From Bacilli bacterium (GTDB taxonomy: Bacteria > Bacillota_I > Bacilli_A > RFN20 > CAG-826): a stretch of DNA of 38,905 nucleotides. Numbering within the stretch: position 1 is the stretch's first letter; every line of letters begins with the position of its first letter. Under the pieces are notes generated by a model that did not search any database, was not told the DNA's origin, and saw nothing but the letters and a program-made list of their open reading frames with translations. Location of the stretch: the NCBI GenBank assembly GCA_024409055.1, contig JAKSUL010000010.1, forward strand, positions 1 to 38,905, written 5' to 3'. This document shows, piece by piece, positions 30,462 through 38,383 of this stretch. The translations under genes and the position numbers were made by a program.

Positions 30462-32252
30462 TTATTCAACGACCGGGTAGAAGGCGCTGAAATCGTTGGC
30501 GGTTGTGCCGACTTCGTCGACGGTCATGATCCAAGTGCAGTACTTGTTACCGTCATCGGTGAACGGCAAGTAGACAATGGCCTTTGCGACGAGGGTGGTT
30601 CCGTCATAGGAGACTTCAGCCCAATCGCTGCTGAGGGTCAAAGCGTGGTAGTTGCCAGCGCTGAATTCCTGAGCTTCGGTGAAGTAAGCGGCGACGGTGT
30701 CGGAGCCGAAGTAGAACCACCTGATCGGGTTGAAGACGGCTTCGAAGAACATGTTGCCACGCTCACTGCCTTTGTTATCGCCGCACTTGCCGGCGACAGT
30801 TGTCTTGCCGGACACGGTTTCCTTGGCGACCCACTCAGTGTTGTTGACATCGGCAGCATTCACGGCGAGGGTCCAAGCTTTGACTTCGTCGACGGTGAAG
30901 ACATCGCTGATGCCGCTCATCGGTTTGGTGACCGGGGTTTCATCGGTGTAATCAACGCCATAGGCTTGACCGTTGTAGTTGAAGTAATCGATGTTGCCAG
31001 CAACTTCGCCATCCTGTTCGAAGTAACCAGAGATGCCTTGGCTATCAAGGGTGACGACAGAGGTGAGGGAGACGCATCCGAACATGGCGGCGAACAAGGA
31101 TCCAGTGGCGTCTTCGCCAGTGGCCAAGTTGCCTTCATCGTCTGAAGCATACATCTGATAGGTCAAAGTGTAGTTCTTTCCGGACTGGACAGTTTCGAAT
31201 CCGGTGACAATTTCAGGAGCTTCGATAGTTATCGGGAGATAAGAAGGATCGACGTGAGCTTCATCAAGGATATCGATGTTGGATTCGCCGATGGCGGTAA
31301 TTCCAACGATGGTCCAGTAGCCCATCTGAGTTCCTTTGCTGACGATCGGCATGAAGAGCTGTTCAACAGCGTTTCCATCTTCATCAAGGAAGGCGCCGAG
31401 ATAATCTAATTCGACAACGGTATAGCCGTAGTTCTCCGGGAAGTTGGAGAGACCATAGTTGAGAAGGGCGTTGGCGGCAGAGGCCGGAGCGACCAAGGAT
31501 TCAACAACCTCGCCTTCTTCATCTTCTTCAAAGGTAGAAACGAAGTCGTATCCATCAAGAACGAGGTCACCGGTGATGTAGTAGCCATCGAAGTCGGTGG
31601 CACCTGGTTCGAAGACCGGTGTTCCGTCGGCTTGGAATTCGCCCCAGTAGGCTTTACCGTTGGAGAGCTTTTCGAGAATAATGTTTTCATCGCTGAGGTC
31701 GTTGGCGTTGAATTCGGCAAAGTAATTCTCGTTGTGGATGGCGGTCAATCCGTCATAGGCGATTCCGCCAGTCTCGGTGAATTCGTAGGTGTTAAGGACG
31801 TAGTTTTGCGGAGTAAGGGCAAGAGGAGCCAAGAATTCGGCGAGCTCAATGTTATCTTCGCTGCGGACGTCGATGGTGACACGGGAAGATTTGGTGCCGG
31901 CCTTGACGGTGACTGTGAACTGCTTAACTGTAGCAGCGGTCAAGGTGTGACCCTGGACCCAGAGATCATCATCGGTGTTGGTGATGGTGTAATTGTGGTC
32001 CTCGGTCTTATCGACGTAGACGACCTTGACGTAATCGTCGAGGTTGATTTGTTCGCCGACTCTGAATTTCGGCATTGTTTCCTTAGCGATTTTGGAGACC
32101 GGTTTGGTTTCGGTGCTCGGGGTGCTGGTAGCGCTGGTATCGCCGGAAGGTAAGATAGTGGCACTGCTGCCACCCTGCTGTCCGCCGCAGGAGGCCATTC
32201 CAATGGTGAGAAGGCCAGAAACGGCTAAGACAAGAAGACTTTTTTTGTTCAT
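30462..32252 (-). CDS. Large lipoprotein with Ig-like N-terminal domain
   Basis: A 596-residue predicted surface lipoprotein. The start is ATG 32252, with AAAGGAA upstream; the earlier in-frame TTG adds only three residues. The signal peptide ends TIGMASC, followed by a Ser/Thr-rich linker (about 20-50). Residues about 55-125 resemble a bacterial Ig-like fold (RVGEQINLDDYVKVVYVDKT...FTVTVKAG...SRVTIDVRS). The rest is acidic, beta-rich and unrecognised. It is the first gene after the strong promoter at 32286-32313 and probably leads the opp operon. A role in binding substrate or stabilising the importer-protease complex is possible but only inferred from position. Confidence 0.85.
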   Translation of the reverse strand: MNKKSLLVLAVSGLLTIGMASCGGQQGGSSATILPSGDTSATSTPSTETKPVSKIAKETMPKFRVGEQINLDDYVKVVYVDKTEDHNYTITNTDDDLWVQGHTLTAATVKQFTVTVKAGTKSSRVTIDVRSEDNIELAEFLAPLALTPQNYVLNTYEFTETGGIAYDGLTAIHNENYFAEFNANDLSDENIILEKLSNGKAYWGEFQADGTPVFEPGATDFDGYYITGDLVLDGYDFVSTFEEDEEGEVVESLVAPASAANALLNYGLSNFPENYGYTVVELDYLGAFLDEDGNAVEQLFMPIVSKGTQMGYWTIVGITAIGESNIDILDEAHVDPSYLPITIEAPEIVTGFETVQSGKNYTLTYQMYASDDEGNLATGEDATGSLFAAMFGCVSLTSVVTLDSQGISGYFEQDGEVAGNIDYFNYNGQAYGVDYTDETPVTKPMSGISDVFTVDEVKAWTLAVNAADVNNTEWVAKETVSGKTTVAGKCGDNKGSERGNMFFEAVFNPIRWFYFGSDTVAAYFTEAQEFSAGNYHALTLSSDWAEVSYDGTTLVAKAIVYLPFTDDGNKYCTWIMTVDEVGTTANDFSAFYPVVE

Positions 32253-32285
32253 ATGAATCAATTCCTTTCGTTTTCTTGTGAGGGC

Positions 32286-32313
32286 ACTATAGTGGCGAGA
32301 TATTTTTGGTCAA
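32286..32313 (-). promoter_or_regulatory. Promoter of the lipoprotein-opp-protease operon
   Basis: TTGACC (32308-32313), a 16-base spacer and TATAGT (32286-32291) on the minus strand, about 34 bases before the lipoprotein ATG. The -10 lies in a small palindrome, CACTATAGTG. Confidence 0.75.
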
Positions 32314-32365
32314 GTATAAATTTACTAAATTTGCTATTTTTGGAATGAAAGGGATTTCATGTCAA

Positions 32366-32395
32366 ATAAAAAAGGCGGATTTTGAGGTCCGCCTT
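32366..32395 (-). terminator. Terminator after msmK
   Basis: AAGGCGGA (32372-32379) pairs with TCCGCCTT (32388-32395). On the minus strand the hairpin ends in TTTTTT, 20 bases past the msmK stop. Confidence 0.92.
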
Positions 32396-32414
32396 AGTTT
32401 TTCACTAGAAAAGA

Positions 32415-33833
32415 TTAATAGATGGTCTTTTCGGTGAGAGGATCGAAAATGTGAGCCTTTTCTTCTTTGAAGGAAAGCTTGATCGGATCGCCGATTTTGA
32501 TTTCGTGGGTAAGCGGAATCTTGGCGATGAGGTCGATGCCGGCGAAGTCGACGTGGACATAGTATTCGTGTCCAAGAAGTTCGGCGACGGCGACTTTGGT
32601 GTTGTAGAAGTTCTTGTTGCTTCCAGCCTCCACCACATCTTCCGGACGGATGCCGTAGATGATTTCGTGGTTGTCTCCGCTTTCGGCTTTGGCGATCTTC
32701 TCGTCCATCTTGGCGAGTTCATTGACGAGTTTCTCGTCTTTGTTCTTCATGTGGTTGATCTTGTTGGAGAGATCTTCTCTCTTGGCCTTGAGATCGGCAA
32801 TGGCGTTGGCATAACCTTCGCCTTTGTAGAACTCTTCGTAGGCTTTAACGGCTTCGGCGGTAAGTTTAATGGAGGTTCCATCGTCGAATTCGACGACGCC
32901 CTTATTGTAGTTGCCGCGAACAAAGTTCATGGCCGGAGAACCGATGAATCCAGCGACGAAAAGGTTGGCCGGGTGGGTGTAGATTTCAATTGGGCTACCA
33001 ACTTGCTGGATGTAGCCGAGTTTCATGACGACGATACGGGAAGCCATGGTCATAGCTTCGGTCTGGTCGTGGGTAACATAGATGGTCGTGGCACCAAGGG
33101 CTTCGTGGAGCTTGATGATCTCCGAACGCATCTGAACACGGAGTTTGGCGTCCAAGTTGGAAAGAGGTTCGTCCATCAAGAAGACCTTGGCGTTACGCAC
33201 GATGGCGCGTCCGAGGGCGACACGCTGACGCTGACCGCCGGAAAGGGCCTTCGGTTTGCGGTCGAGGTATTCTTCGATTTGGAGGATTCTAGCGGCTTCG
33301 CGGACGCGGCGATCGATTTCGTCCTTCGGGAGGTGACGAATCTTAAGGCCGAAAGCCATGTTGTTATAAACAGTCATATGCGGGTAAAGGGCGTAGGACT
33401 GGAAGACCATGGCGATGTCGCGATCTTTCGGGGTGCGGTCGTTGGAATACTCGCCGTCGATATAAAGTTCGCCTTTAGTGATATCTTCAAGGCCGGCGAT
33501 CATACGAAGGGTTGTGGATTTGCCGCAGCCAGACGGGCCGACAAAGACGATGAATTCTTTCTTTTTGATGTCGAGGTTGAAGTCAAAGACAGCCTGGACG
33601 TTGTTGTCGTAGATCTTATCGACGTGTTTCAAAGAGACGTAGGAAAGATCGGCGGCGTTTTCTTCCGGAGTGGCTTCGACAGTTGCTTTTTCGGTTTCAA
33701 CTGGAGCAACTTCAGCGGCTTTTTCTTCGACTGGTTTAGCAACCTTTTTGGCCGGGGCTTTTTTGGCGGCCGGTTTCTTGGCGACTTTCTCGGTCTTTTC
33801 TTCCGCAGTCACCGGGGCGTTTTCTTTTTTCAT
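32415..33833 (-). CDS. msmK: Sugar-importer ATPase (MsmK/UgpC/MalK type) with extra N-terminal tail and coiled coil
   Basis: An ATPase for carbohydrate ABC importers, 472 residues from ATG 33833. Walker [10 protein letters not shown] (99-107), Q-loop Gln145, signature LSGGQRQR (197-204), Walker B FLMDEP (218-223), H-loop His255, and the CUT1-type [12 protein letters not shown] (296-307) leading into the TOBE region. No permease or binding protein is adjacent, so it probably serves several importers, as MsmK does. Unusual parts are a 60-residue Lys/Ala/Pro/Glu tail at the N-terminus and a coiled coil (about 330-385) inside the regulatory domain. The promoter holds a GTGCAC palindrome shared with the PucR-type regulator gene. 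Confidence 0.93.
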   Translation of the reverse strand: MKKENAPVTAEEKTEKVAKKPAAKKAPAKKVAKPVEEKAAEVAPVETEKATVEATPEENAADLSYVSLKHVDKIYDNNVQAVFDFNLDIKKKEFIVFVGPSGCGKSTTLRMIAGLEDITKGELYIDGEYSNDRTPKDRDIAMVFQSYALYPHMTVYNNMAFGLKIRHLPKDEIDRRVREAARILQIEEYLDRKPKALSGGQRQRVALGRAIVRNAKVFLMDEPLSNLDAKLRVQMRSEIIKLHEALGATTIYVTHDQTEAMTMASRIVVMKLGYIQQVGSPIEIYTHPANLFVAGFIGSPAMNFVRGNYNKGVVEFDDGTSIKLTAEAVKAYEEFYKGEGYANAIADLKAKREDLSNKINHMKNKDEKLVNELAKMDEKIAKAESGDNHEIIYGIRPEDVVEAGSNKNFYNTKVAVAELLGHEYYVHVDFAGIDLIAKIPLTHEIKIGDPIKLSFKEEKAHIFDPLTEKTIY

Positions 33834-33887
33834 TATTAAGGTTTTCTCCCTGTTTGTTAGGGTAATGATAAAAGAGGCGCGCAATGT

Positions 33888-33913
33888 TATCTAGTGCACT
33901 GTGCACAAATCAA
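33888..33913 (-). promoter_or_regulatory. msmK promoter region with GTGCAC palindrome
   Basis: GTGCACTGTGCAC (33894-33906) is an inverted repeat followed on the plus strand by AAAT. On the minus strand it falls between a possible -35 (TTGATT) and a weak -10 (TAACAT). The same core with the same AAAT flank recurs at 35329-35345 in the promoter of the PucR-type gene. Confidence 0.6.
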
Positions 33914-34714
33914 CTATTTATATGGATTTCTTTGGTCAATAAAAGATTTATAAATTAAGACTTCTTCGAAATCTACGTTCTTGCCGACTGAAATTGCGTA
34001 AAAGTTCTGTTTTAGTTCAAATTCAGGGTCCGATCCAACCCCAACATCAAAGCATAAATAAAGTGTCGAGTCGTTCACGAAAGCGAATTTGTATTTGTTA
34101 TATAAATCAGAATTATTGTAGTTGTAATTAAAGAGCAACAAATAGCTGAAATTGTAAAATTCATCAGTAAAAACCGAATTATTTAATTTTTGCGCTAATC
34201 CTTTGTATTTACTCACCACCGATTCAGCCGAGAGGCGATCTTTAATAACCTCTATTTCATCCATCCCATATATGGCCTGGGACGACTTGTATTGAAGCGT
34301 TGAATCCACGTGCTCATCAACTATTTCGAAGCGGCAAGAGGCCTCAAAGGAACCGACCGACGCTTTTATGGAGGCATTGTTCCATATCGCTGAGCCTTTT
34401 AAAAAGAAATAGAAAACAGGAGTTGAATTCTGTCCGTTCAATGAGGAGAGGCTAAGTATGTCGCTGTCGTATTGTAAGCAGAGATCTTCAGAAGAAACGG
34501 GGCAATAGTGCGACTTGCTATCATAAAATTTGATTTGCAAAGAATACGTCACATCAACGTTTATCGTTTGAACTCTTTTTTGTCCGGAGCATTCGGTTAA
34601 ATCAAACTCAATCCTTGAAATGTCATAAGCACTGTTCCTTGCATTCACATAGGAACAGGAAAATAAGCAAGACACAGCTATCAAAACAGCCTTTTCGATG
34701 CCTATTTTTTTCAT
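33914..34714 (-). CDS. Lipoprotein of unknown function
   Basis: A 266-residue predicted lipoprotein: MKKIGIEKAVLIAVSCLFSCSY has a basic start, a hydrophobic stretch and a lipobox-like CLFSC (Cys20). The mature part is rich in Tyr, Phe, Asn and Ser. No family recognised. It is more AT-rich than most neighbours. The ATG at 34714 has no Shine-Dalgarno; instead TGG-TAGAAT, an extended -10, ends seven bases upstream, so it may be leaderless. It lies between the PucR-type regulator and msmK with no terminator after it, so transcription may read through into msmK. Confidence 0.8.
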   Translation of the reverse strand: MKKIGIEKAVLIAVSCLFSCSYVNARNSAYDISRIEFDLTECSGQKRVQTINVDVTYSLQIKFYDSKSHYCPVSSEDLCLQYDSDILSLSSLNGQNSTPVFYFFLKGSAIWNNASIKASVGSFEASCRFEIVDEHVDSTLQYKSSQAIYGMDEIEVIKDRLSAESVVSKYKGLAQKLNNSVFTDEFYNFSYLLLFNYNYNNSDLYNKYKFAFVNDSTLYLCFDVGVGSDPEFELKQNFYAISVGKNVDFEEVLIYKSFIDQRNPYK

Positions 34715-34721
34715 TAATTAC

Positions 34722-34730
34722 ATTCTACCA
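34722..34730 (-). promoter_or_regulatory. Extended -10 box close to the lipoprotein start
   Basis: TGG-TAGAAT on the minus strand, seven bases before ATG 34714. No good -35 is seen, which is tolerable with an extended -10. Confidence 0.4.
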
Positions 34731-34750
34731 AAAAAACAGATAAAAAAGAA

Positions 34751-35308
34751 TTATGACAACTGAAAATATAGTTCTAACAAAAGGGCGTTATGGTAGTCGC
34801 GTACATCTAGATTCGTGACTTCGATAAACTTCGCTAGACGGTAATTAAACGTGTTTCTATGAACGAATAACCTTTCGGCGGCTTTTGAAGCATCTAGTCC
34901 TGAACGGAGATACTCTCCTACCGTTAGCATCAATTCGTGATCGATGTCTTTGAACATGGAGCGGAGCATCGAGAAAGACGAGAAATTGCCAAAGCTCATC
35001 TCCTTCATCAAAACATCAGTCATAAACAAAGTTCTATTCGGATAGTAAAGCACCGCTTCTTTCAAAAGTTTCCTCGAGAACTCGGAATCCTCATGGCTCA
35101 CCAATACAGAAATCGCGCATCCTAAATCCTCGTGGAGTGGGACCATGACTTGGTCGATGTAGGTATAGAAATTTTCATCGGACACGATATCCCCTGACCT
35201 ATCGTCGAAGAAAGATATTTCGTGCTCCACCCCAGAAGAGGCCATCGCCTCTACGAAGGAACGGACATTTATTGGGGCATTCGCCATGAACAAATAGTGT
35301 TTAACCAT
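34751..35308 (-). CDS. Transcriptional regulator with PucR-type C-terminal HTH
   Basis: A 185-residue protein. Its last ~60 residues (LTVGEYLRSGLDASKAAERLFVHRNTFNYRLAKFIEVTNLDVRDYHNALLLELYF) match the PucR/CdaR C-terminal HTH pattern, with the hallmark HRNTFNYRL. The N-terminal ~115 residues are a short, unrecognised sensor-like part, much smaller than in CdaR. I prefer ATG 35308. An in-frame GTG at 35341 would place the operator inside the gene. A promoter (TTGTGC, 17 bases, TATCAT) ends six bases before ATG 35308. The GTGCAC palindrome within it also occurs before msmK, suggesting self-control and control of sugar uptake. Confidence 0.85.
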   Translation of the reverse strand: MVKHYLFMANAPINVRSFVEAMASSGVEHEISFFDDRSGDIVSDENFYTYIDQVMVPLHEDLGCAISVLVSHEDSEFSRKLLKEAVLYYPNRTLFMTDVLMKEMSFGNFSSFSMLRSMFKDIDHELMLTVGEYLRSGLDASKAAERLFVHRNTFNYRLAKFIEVTNLDVRDYHNALLLELYFQLS

Positions 35309-35314
35309 GGCGAA

Positions 35315-35348
35315 ATGATACTTCATATGTGCACGGAGCACAAATTGA
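35315..35348 (-). promoter_or_regulatory. Promoter and GTGCAC operator of the PucR-type gene
   Basis: -35 TTGTGC (35341-35346), 17 bases, -10 TATCAT (35315-35320). GTGCACGGAGCAC (35329-35341) lies across the spacer and the edge of the -35, where a bound protein would block transcription. It matches the msmK site at 16 of 20 bases. Confidence 0.6.
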
Positions 35349-35401
35349 TTTTTATTGAGGGTTCTTCTTTCCCAGTGCGTGGACGCGTGAATAAATAGGA
35401 T

Positions 35402-35438
35402 TAAAAAAGACCTCCGTTTTTATCCAAAACAAGAGGTC
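35402..35438 (-). terminator. Terminator after the dUTPase gene
   Basis: GACCTC (35409-35414) pairs with GAGGTC (35433-35438) around an 18-base loop. The minus-strand 3' end runs into TTTTTT, about 10 bases past the stop. Confidence 0.85.
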
Positions 35439-35448
35439 AAATTTTGTT

Positions 35449-35949
35449 TCAATATTTGTTTTCTTGGCGTTGGTGGTTAACGTCTAATTTGGACTTATAA
35501 GCCCCTATTACTTCCTCATTGCTCCAATCAAAGAGAGGAATGATGTTGAGGTAAGCCCCGAAAGCGGAGGCGTATCTTCTAGGCTCATATTCGTCGTGGA
35601 GAGCCGAGACTTGCTTATAGACATCGACGATCGCGCGGCTAAGGTCCTTTTCGTGGACATTATAGCGATGGGTGAAACGCTCCACCCCTAACGGGATTCC
35701 TAAAGAGAGAAAGAAATGGAGGCCATCGGCGTATTCGTCCAAAAGCCTTTCTTTGGTTCCGGGGCCTTTGAGGGACCAGTATTTGAAGCAGCGCGACTCG
35801 TTGGCGAATTCGCTGAGCTCGACCAAAAGAGCGAGCAAGCGGCGGTCAAAAGTCGATTCGTAAGTGACGTTATGGAGCTTAGCGATCTCCGCGTCTAATT
35901 CTTCCTGAAGCGGGAAGAGTTCGTCTAATGAAATCTTGTCTTCGGTCAT
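35449..35949 (-). CDS. Dimeric (all-alpha) dUTP diphosphatase
   Basis: A 166-residue protein of the MazG-related all-alpha NTP pyrophosphatase fold, which hydrolyses dUTP to dUMP and so keeps uracil out of DNA. The metal-binding pattern is seen in ALLVELSEFANESRCFKYWS (Glu and Asn ligands) and RLLDEYADGLHFFLSLG (Asp and Glu ligands, the EYADxLHF hallmark). Its ATG lies two bases after the glgP stop without a clear ribosome site, so translation is probably coupled. The pairing with glycogen genes is not functionally obvious. A strong terminator follows. Confidence 0.88.
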   Translation of the reverse strand: MTEDKISLDELFPLQEELDAEIAKLHNVTYESTFDRRLLALLVELSEFANESRCFKYWSLKGPGTKERLLDEYADGLHFFLSLGIPLGVERFTHRYNVHEKDLSRAIVDVYKQVSALHDEYEPRRYASAFGAYLNIIPLFDWSNEEVIGAYKSKLDVNHQRQENKY

Positions 35950-35951
35950 AA

Positions 35952-38369
35952 TCAGTTAAGTTTGTACTTCTCCAAGTGCCAGATGTCTTTATTGTATTCC
36001 TCAATCGTGCGATCGGAAGTGAAGAATCCAGACTTCGCAACATTAAGGATCATAGCCTTCGCCCACCTCTTCTTATCTTTATAGAAGATATCGGCTTCTT
36101 CGCAGGCTTTGCAGTATGAGTCGAAATCGGCCAAAACATAGAACTGGTCGTTTCTATTCATGATCTCATCGAAAATCATGCGGAAGCGGTCAACGTTGTT
36201 CTCGCACCATGGGCCGACGAAGAGGCTATCCATGACGTTTTTGATACGGGGGTCGGAATTATAGACGTCCCATGGGTTGTAGTCGCCCCTTTCGTTATGG
36301 GTTTGAACCTCATCGGCAGTGAGACCAAAGATTATCTCGTTTTCACGTCCGGCGTAATCGGCGATTTCGATGTTGGCGCCGTCTAAGGTTCCGATGGTAA
36401 GGGCCCCGTTCATCATAAGCTTCATGTTCGAGGTTCCTGAGGCTTCTTTTCCTGCGGTCGAAATCTGCTCGCTCAAGTCGGCGGCTGGGATGATCTTCTC
36501 GGCGATGGTGACTCCGTAGTTCTCGACGAAGACTATCTTGATGAAATGGCTGACGATTGGGTCGTTATTAACGACTTTGGCAATAGCCAAGGCAAGTTCG
36601 ATGATCTTTTTGGCGTATGTGTAGCTAGGGGCGGCTTTGGCGCCGAAGATATAGGTGTGCGGAACCCACTTCGGATCGGCGGGGTTCTTCTTGATTTCGT
36701 AGTAGTTATGGATGATGTGGAAGAGGTTTAAAAGCTGTCTCTTATAAGCGTGGAGCCTCTTGACCTGAACGTCATAGACGGATTCGGGATCGATATCGAT
36801 GTTATAGGATTTTTTAACCCAAGCGGCGAAGTCTTCTTTGTTCTCTTCTTTGACGCGGAGCATCTCGTTTTGAGTGGCTTCGTCATCGGCGAATTTAGCG
36901 AATTCTTCAATCTTAGAATAATCGGTCTTCCAGCCTTCCCCCACTTTCGAGGTGATAAGAGCGGAAAGACACGGATTGGCGTAAACAAGCCATCTGCGAT
37001 GGGTGACTCCGTTGGTTTTGTTGTTAAACTTCTCGGGGCAAAGCTTATAGAAAGCCTTGAAGGTATAGGCTTTGAGGATGTCGCTATGGATTTTGGCGAC
37101 GCCATTGACGGAATATCCAGCATAAATGGCCATATTGGTCATATGAATTTGCCCATCTTTGATAATTTGCATCTCGTATCTATCGCTATCGGAAACGCCG
37201 ATTTGATTGAGATAGAGGTTAAAGCGGCGGTTGATTTCCTCGATGATCATGTAGACGCGTGGGGTGAGGTGGCTCACGTATTGGACCGGCCACTTCTCAA
37301 GGGCCTCCGGCATGACTGTGTGGTTGGTGTAAGCGAAGATCTTGTTGACGATCCTCCAGGCTTCGTCCCAGCCATAGTTATAGACATCCATCATAAGGCG
37401 CATAGCCTCGGGGATGGCTAAGATCGGGTGGGTATCATTGAGTTGGAATACAAAGTATTCGGGAAGGTTATCCAACGTTCCGTGGACCCTATAATGGCTG
37501 CGGAAGCAGCTTTGAAGTCCGGCGGAGACGAGGAAATATTGCTGGCGGAGGCGGAGCATGCGGCCATGTTCGGTCGAATCGTCCGGATATAAGCCATGGC
37601 AAAGCTCCCTCAATGTCTGAAGATAAGATTCGAAGTTCTGGTCGGTCGGGAGGTTTTGCTCGCTTGGCTCTGCGCTCCAGAGGCGGAGTGTGTTGGCCAC
37701 TCCATTATGGTAACCAGGGATCGAGACATCGTATGGGACGGCGCGAACATGGGTGGCGTTAACGGTGCGCAAGCCATATTCGCCATTTGGTTTTAAGAAC
37801 GTCTCGGCATTACCGTAAAACTCGACTTCGACGGCGTGCTTTGGCTTCCTGACTTCGAAGACGAATCCGTTGCTTAGCCATTGATCCGGGAGTTCAACCT
37901 GCTGCCCATCGACGAATTTCTGGCGGAAGAAGCCATATTCATAACGGATGGTGTTTCCGTGTCCTGGGTAGCCTAAAGAGGCGATGGAATCGAGGAAACA
38001 GGCGGCAAGACGGCCAAGACCACCATTGCCTAATCCGGCATCGGCTTCCATGTCTTCGAGTTCACCGATATCGATGCCTAAATCGGATAAGCCGTCTCTA
38101 GCGACCTCGAAAATGCCGAGGTTTTGCATATTGTTGGTGAGGAGACGGCCCATCAAGAATTCCATCGAGAAATAGATGAGCTGTTTCTTCGTTTTGAGGG
38201 TGGTTGTCGCCTGACGGCAGTTCCTCCACTCATTTCCGCCGTAATCGCGGACCATCTCACCAAGGATATCGAAGCGTTCGGAAATGTGGCTTGTTTCGAC
38301 GGTGACGCCGTATTTCTCGCTTAAACGCTTGATGAATTCCTGTTTGAATTTTTGTTTCTCTGTAAACAT
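35952..38369 (-). CDS. glgP: Glycogen/maltodextrin phosphorylase
   Basis: A cytoplasmic PLP enzyme of 805 residues that releases glucose-1-phosphate from alpha-1,4-glucans. The PLP lysine is Lys650 in EASGTSNMKLMMNG, followed by GALTIGTLDGANIEI. Other family blocks are NGGLGRLAACFLDS (about 113-126), FQLNDTHPILAIPE and KRLHAYKRQLLN. Length fits the family. ATG 38369 has TAGGAG upstream and follows the branching enzyme by 14 bases. With glgB it forms a glycogen-handling operon, also including the dUTPase gene. Confidence 0.97.
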   Translation of the reverse strand: MFTEKQKFKQEFIKRLSEKYGVTVETSHISERFDILGEMVRDYGGNEWRNCRQATTTLKTKKQLIYFSMEFLMGRLLTNNMQNLGIFEVARDGLSDLGIDIGELEDMEADAGLGNGGLGRLAACFLDSIASLGYPGHGNTIRYEYGFFRQKFVDGQQVELPDQWLSNGFVFEVRKPKHAVEVEFYGNAETFLKPNGEYGLRTVNATHVRAVPYDVSIPGYHNGVANTLRLWSAEPSEQNLPTDQNFESYLQTLRELCHGLYPDDSTEHGRMLRLRQQYFLVSAGLQSCFRSHYRVHGTLDNLPEYFVFQLNDTHPILAIPEAMRLMMDVYNYGWDEAWRIVNKIFAYTNHTVMPEALEKWPVQYVSHLTPRVYMIIEEINRRFNLYLNQIGVSDSDRYEMQIIKDGQIHMTNMAIYAGYSVNGVAKIHSDILKAYTFKAFYKLCPEKFNNKTNGVTHRRWLVYANPCLSALITSKVGEGWKTDYSKIEEFAKFADDEATQNEMLRVKEENKEDFAAWVKKSYNIDIDPESVYDVQVKRLHAYKRQLLNLFHIIHNYYEIKKNPADPKWVPHTYIFGAKAAPSYTYAKKIIELALAIAKVVNNDPIVSHFIKIVFVENYGVTIAEKIIPAADLSEQISTAGKEASGTSNMKLMMNGALTIGTLDGANIEIADYAGRENEIIFGLTADEVQTHNERGDYNPWDVYNSDPRIKNVMDSLFVGPWCENNVDRFRMIFDEIMNRNDQFYVLADFDSYCKACEEADIFYKDKKRWAKAMILNVAKSGFFTSDRTIEEYNKDIWHLEKYKLN

Positions 38370-38383
38370 ATTCGACTCCTAAG

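Noticed and set aside
32451-33839. Long plus-strand ORF (462 codons) opposite msmK
   Set aside because: It is the antisense shadow of a well-supported ABC ATPase, with repetitive Phe/Gly/Asp-rich translation, no ribosome site and no family features.
35309-35341. GTG start at 35341 for the PucR-type regulator
   Set aside because: It would put the palindrome and the -10 box inside the gene and has no ribosome site; ATG 35308 fits the promoter.
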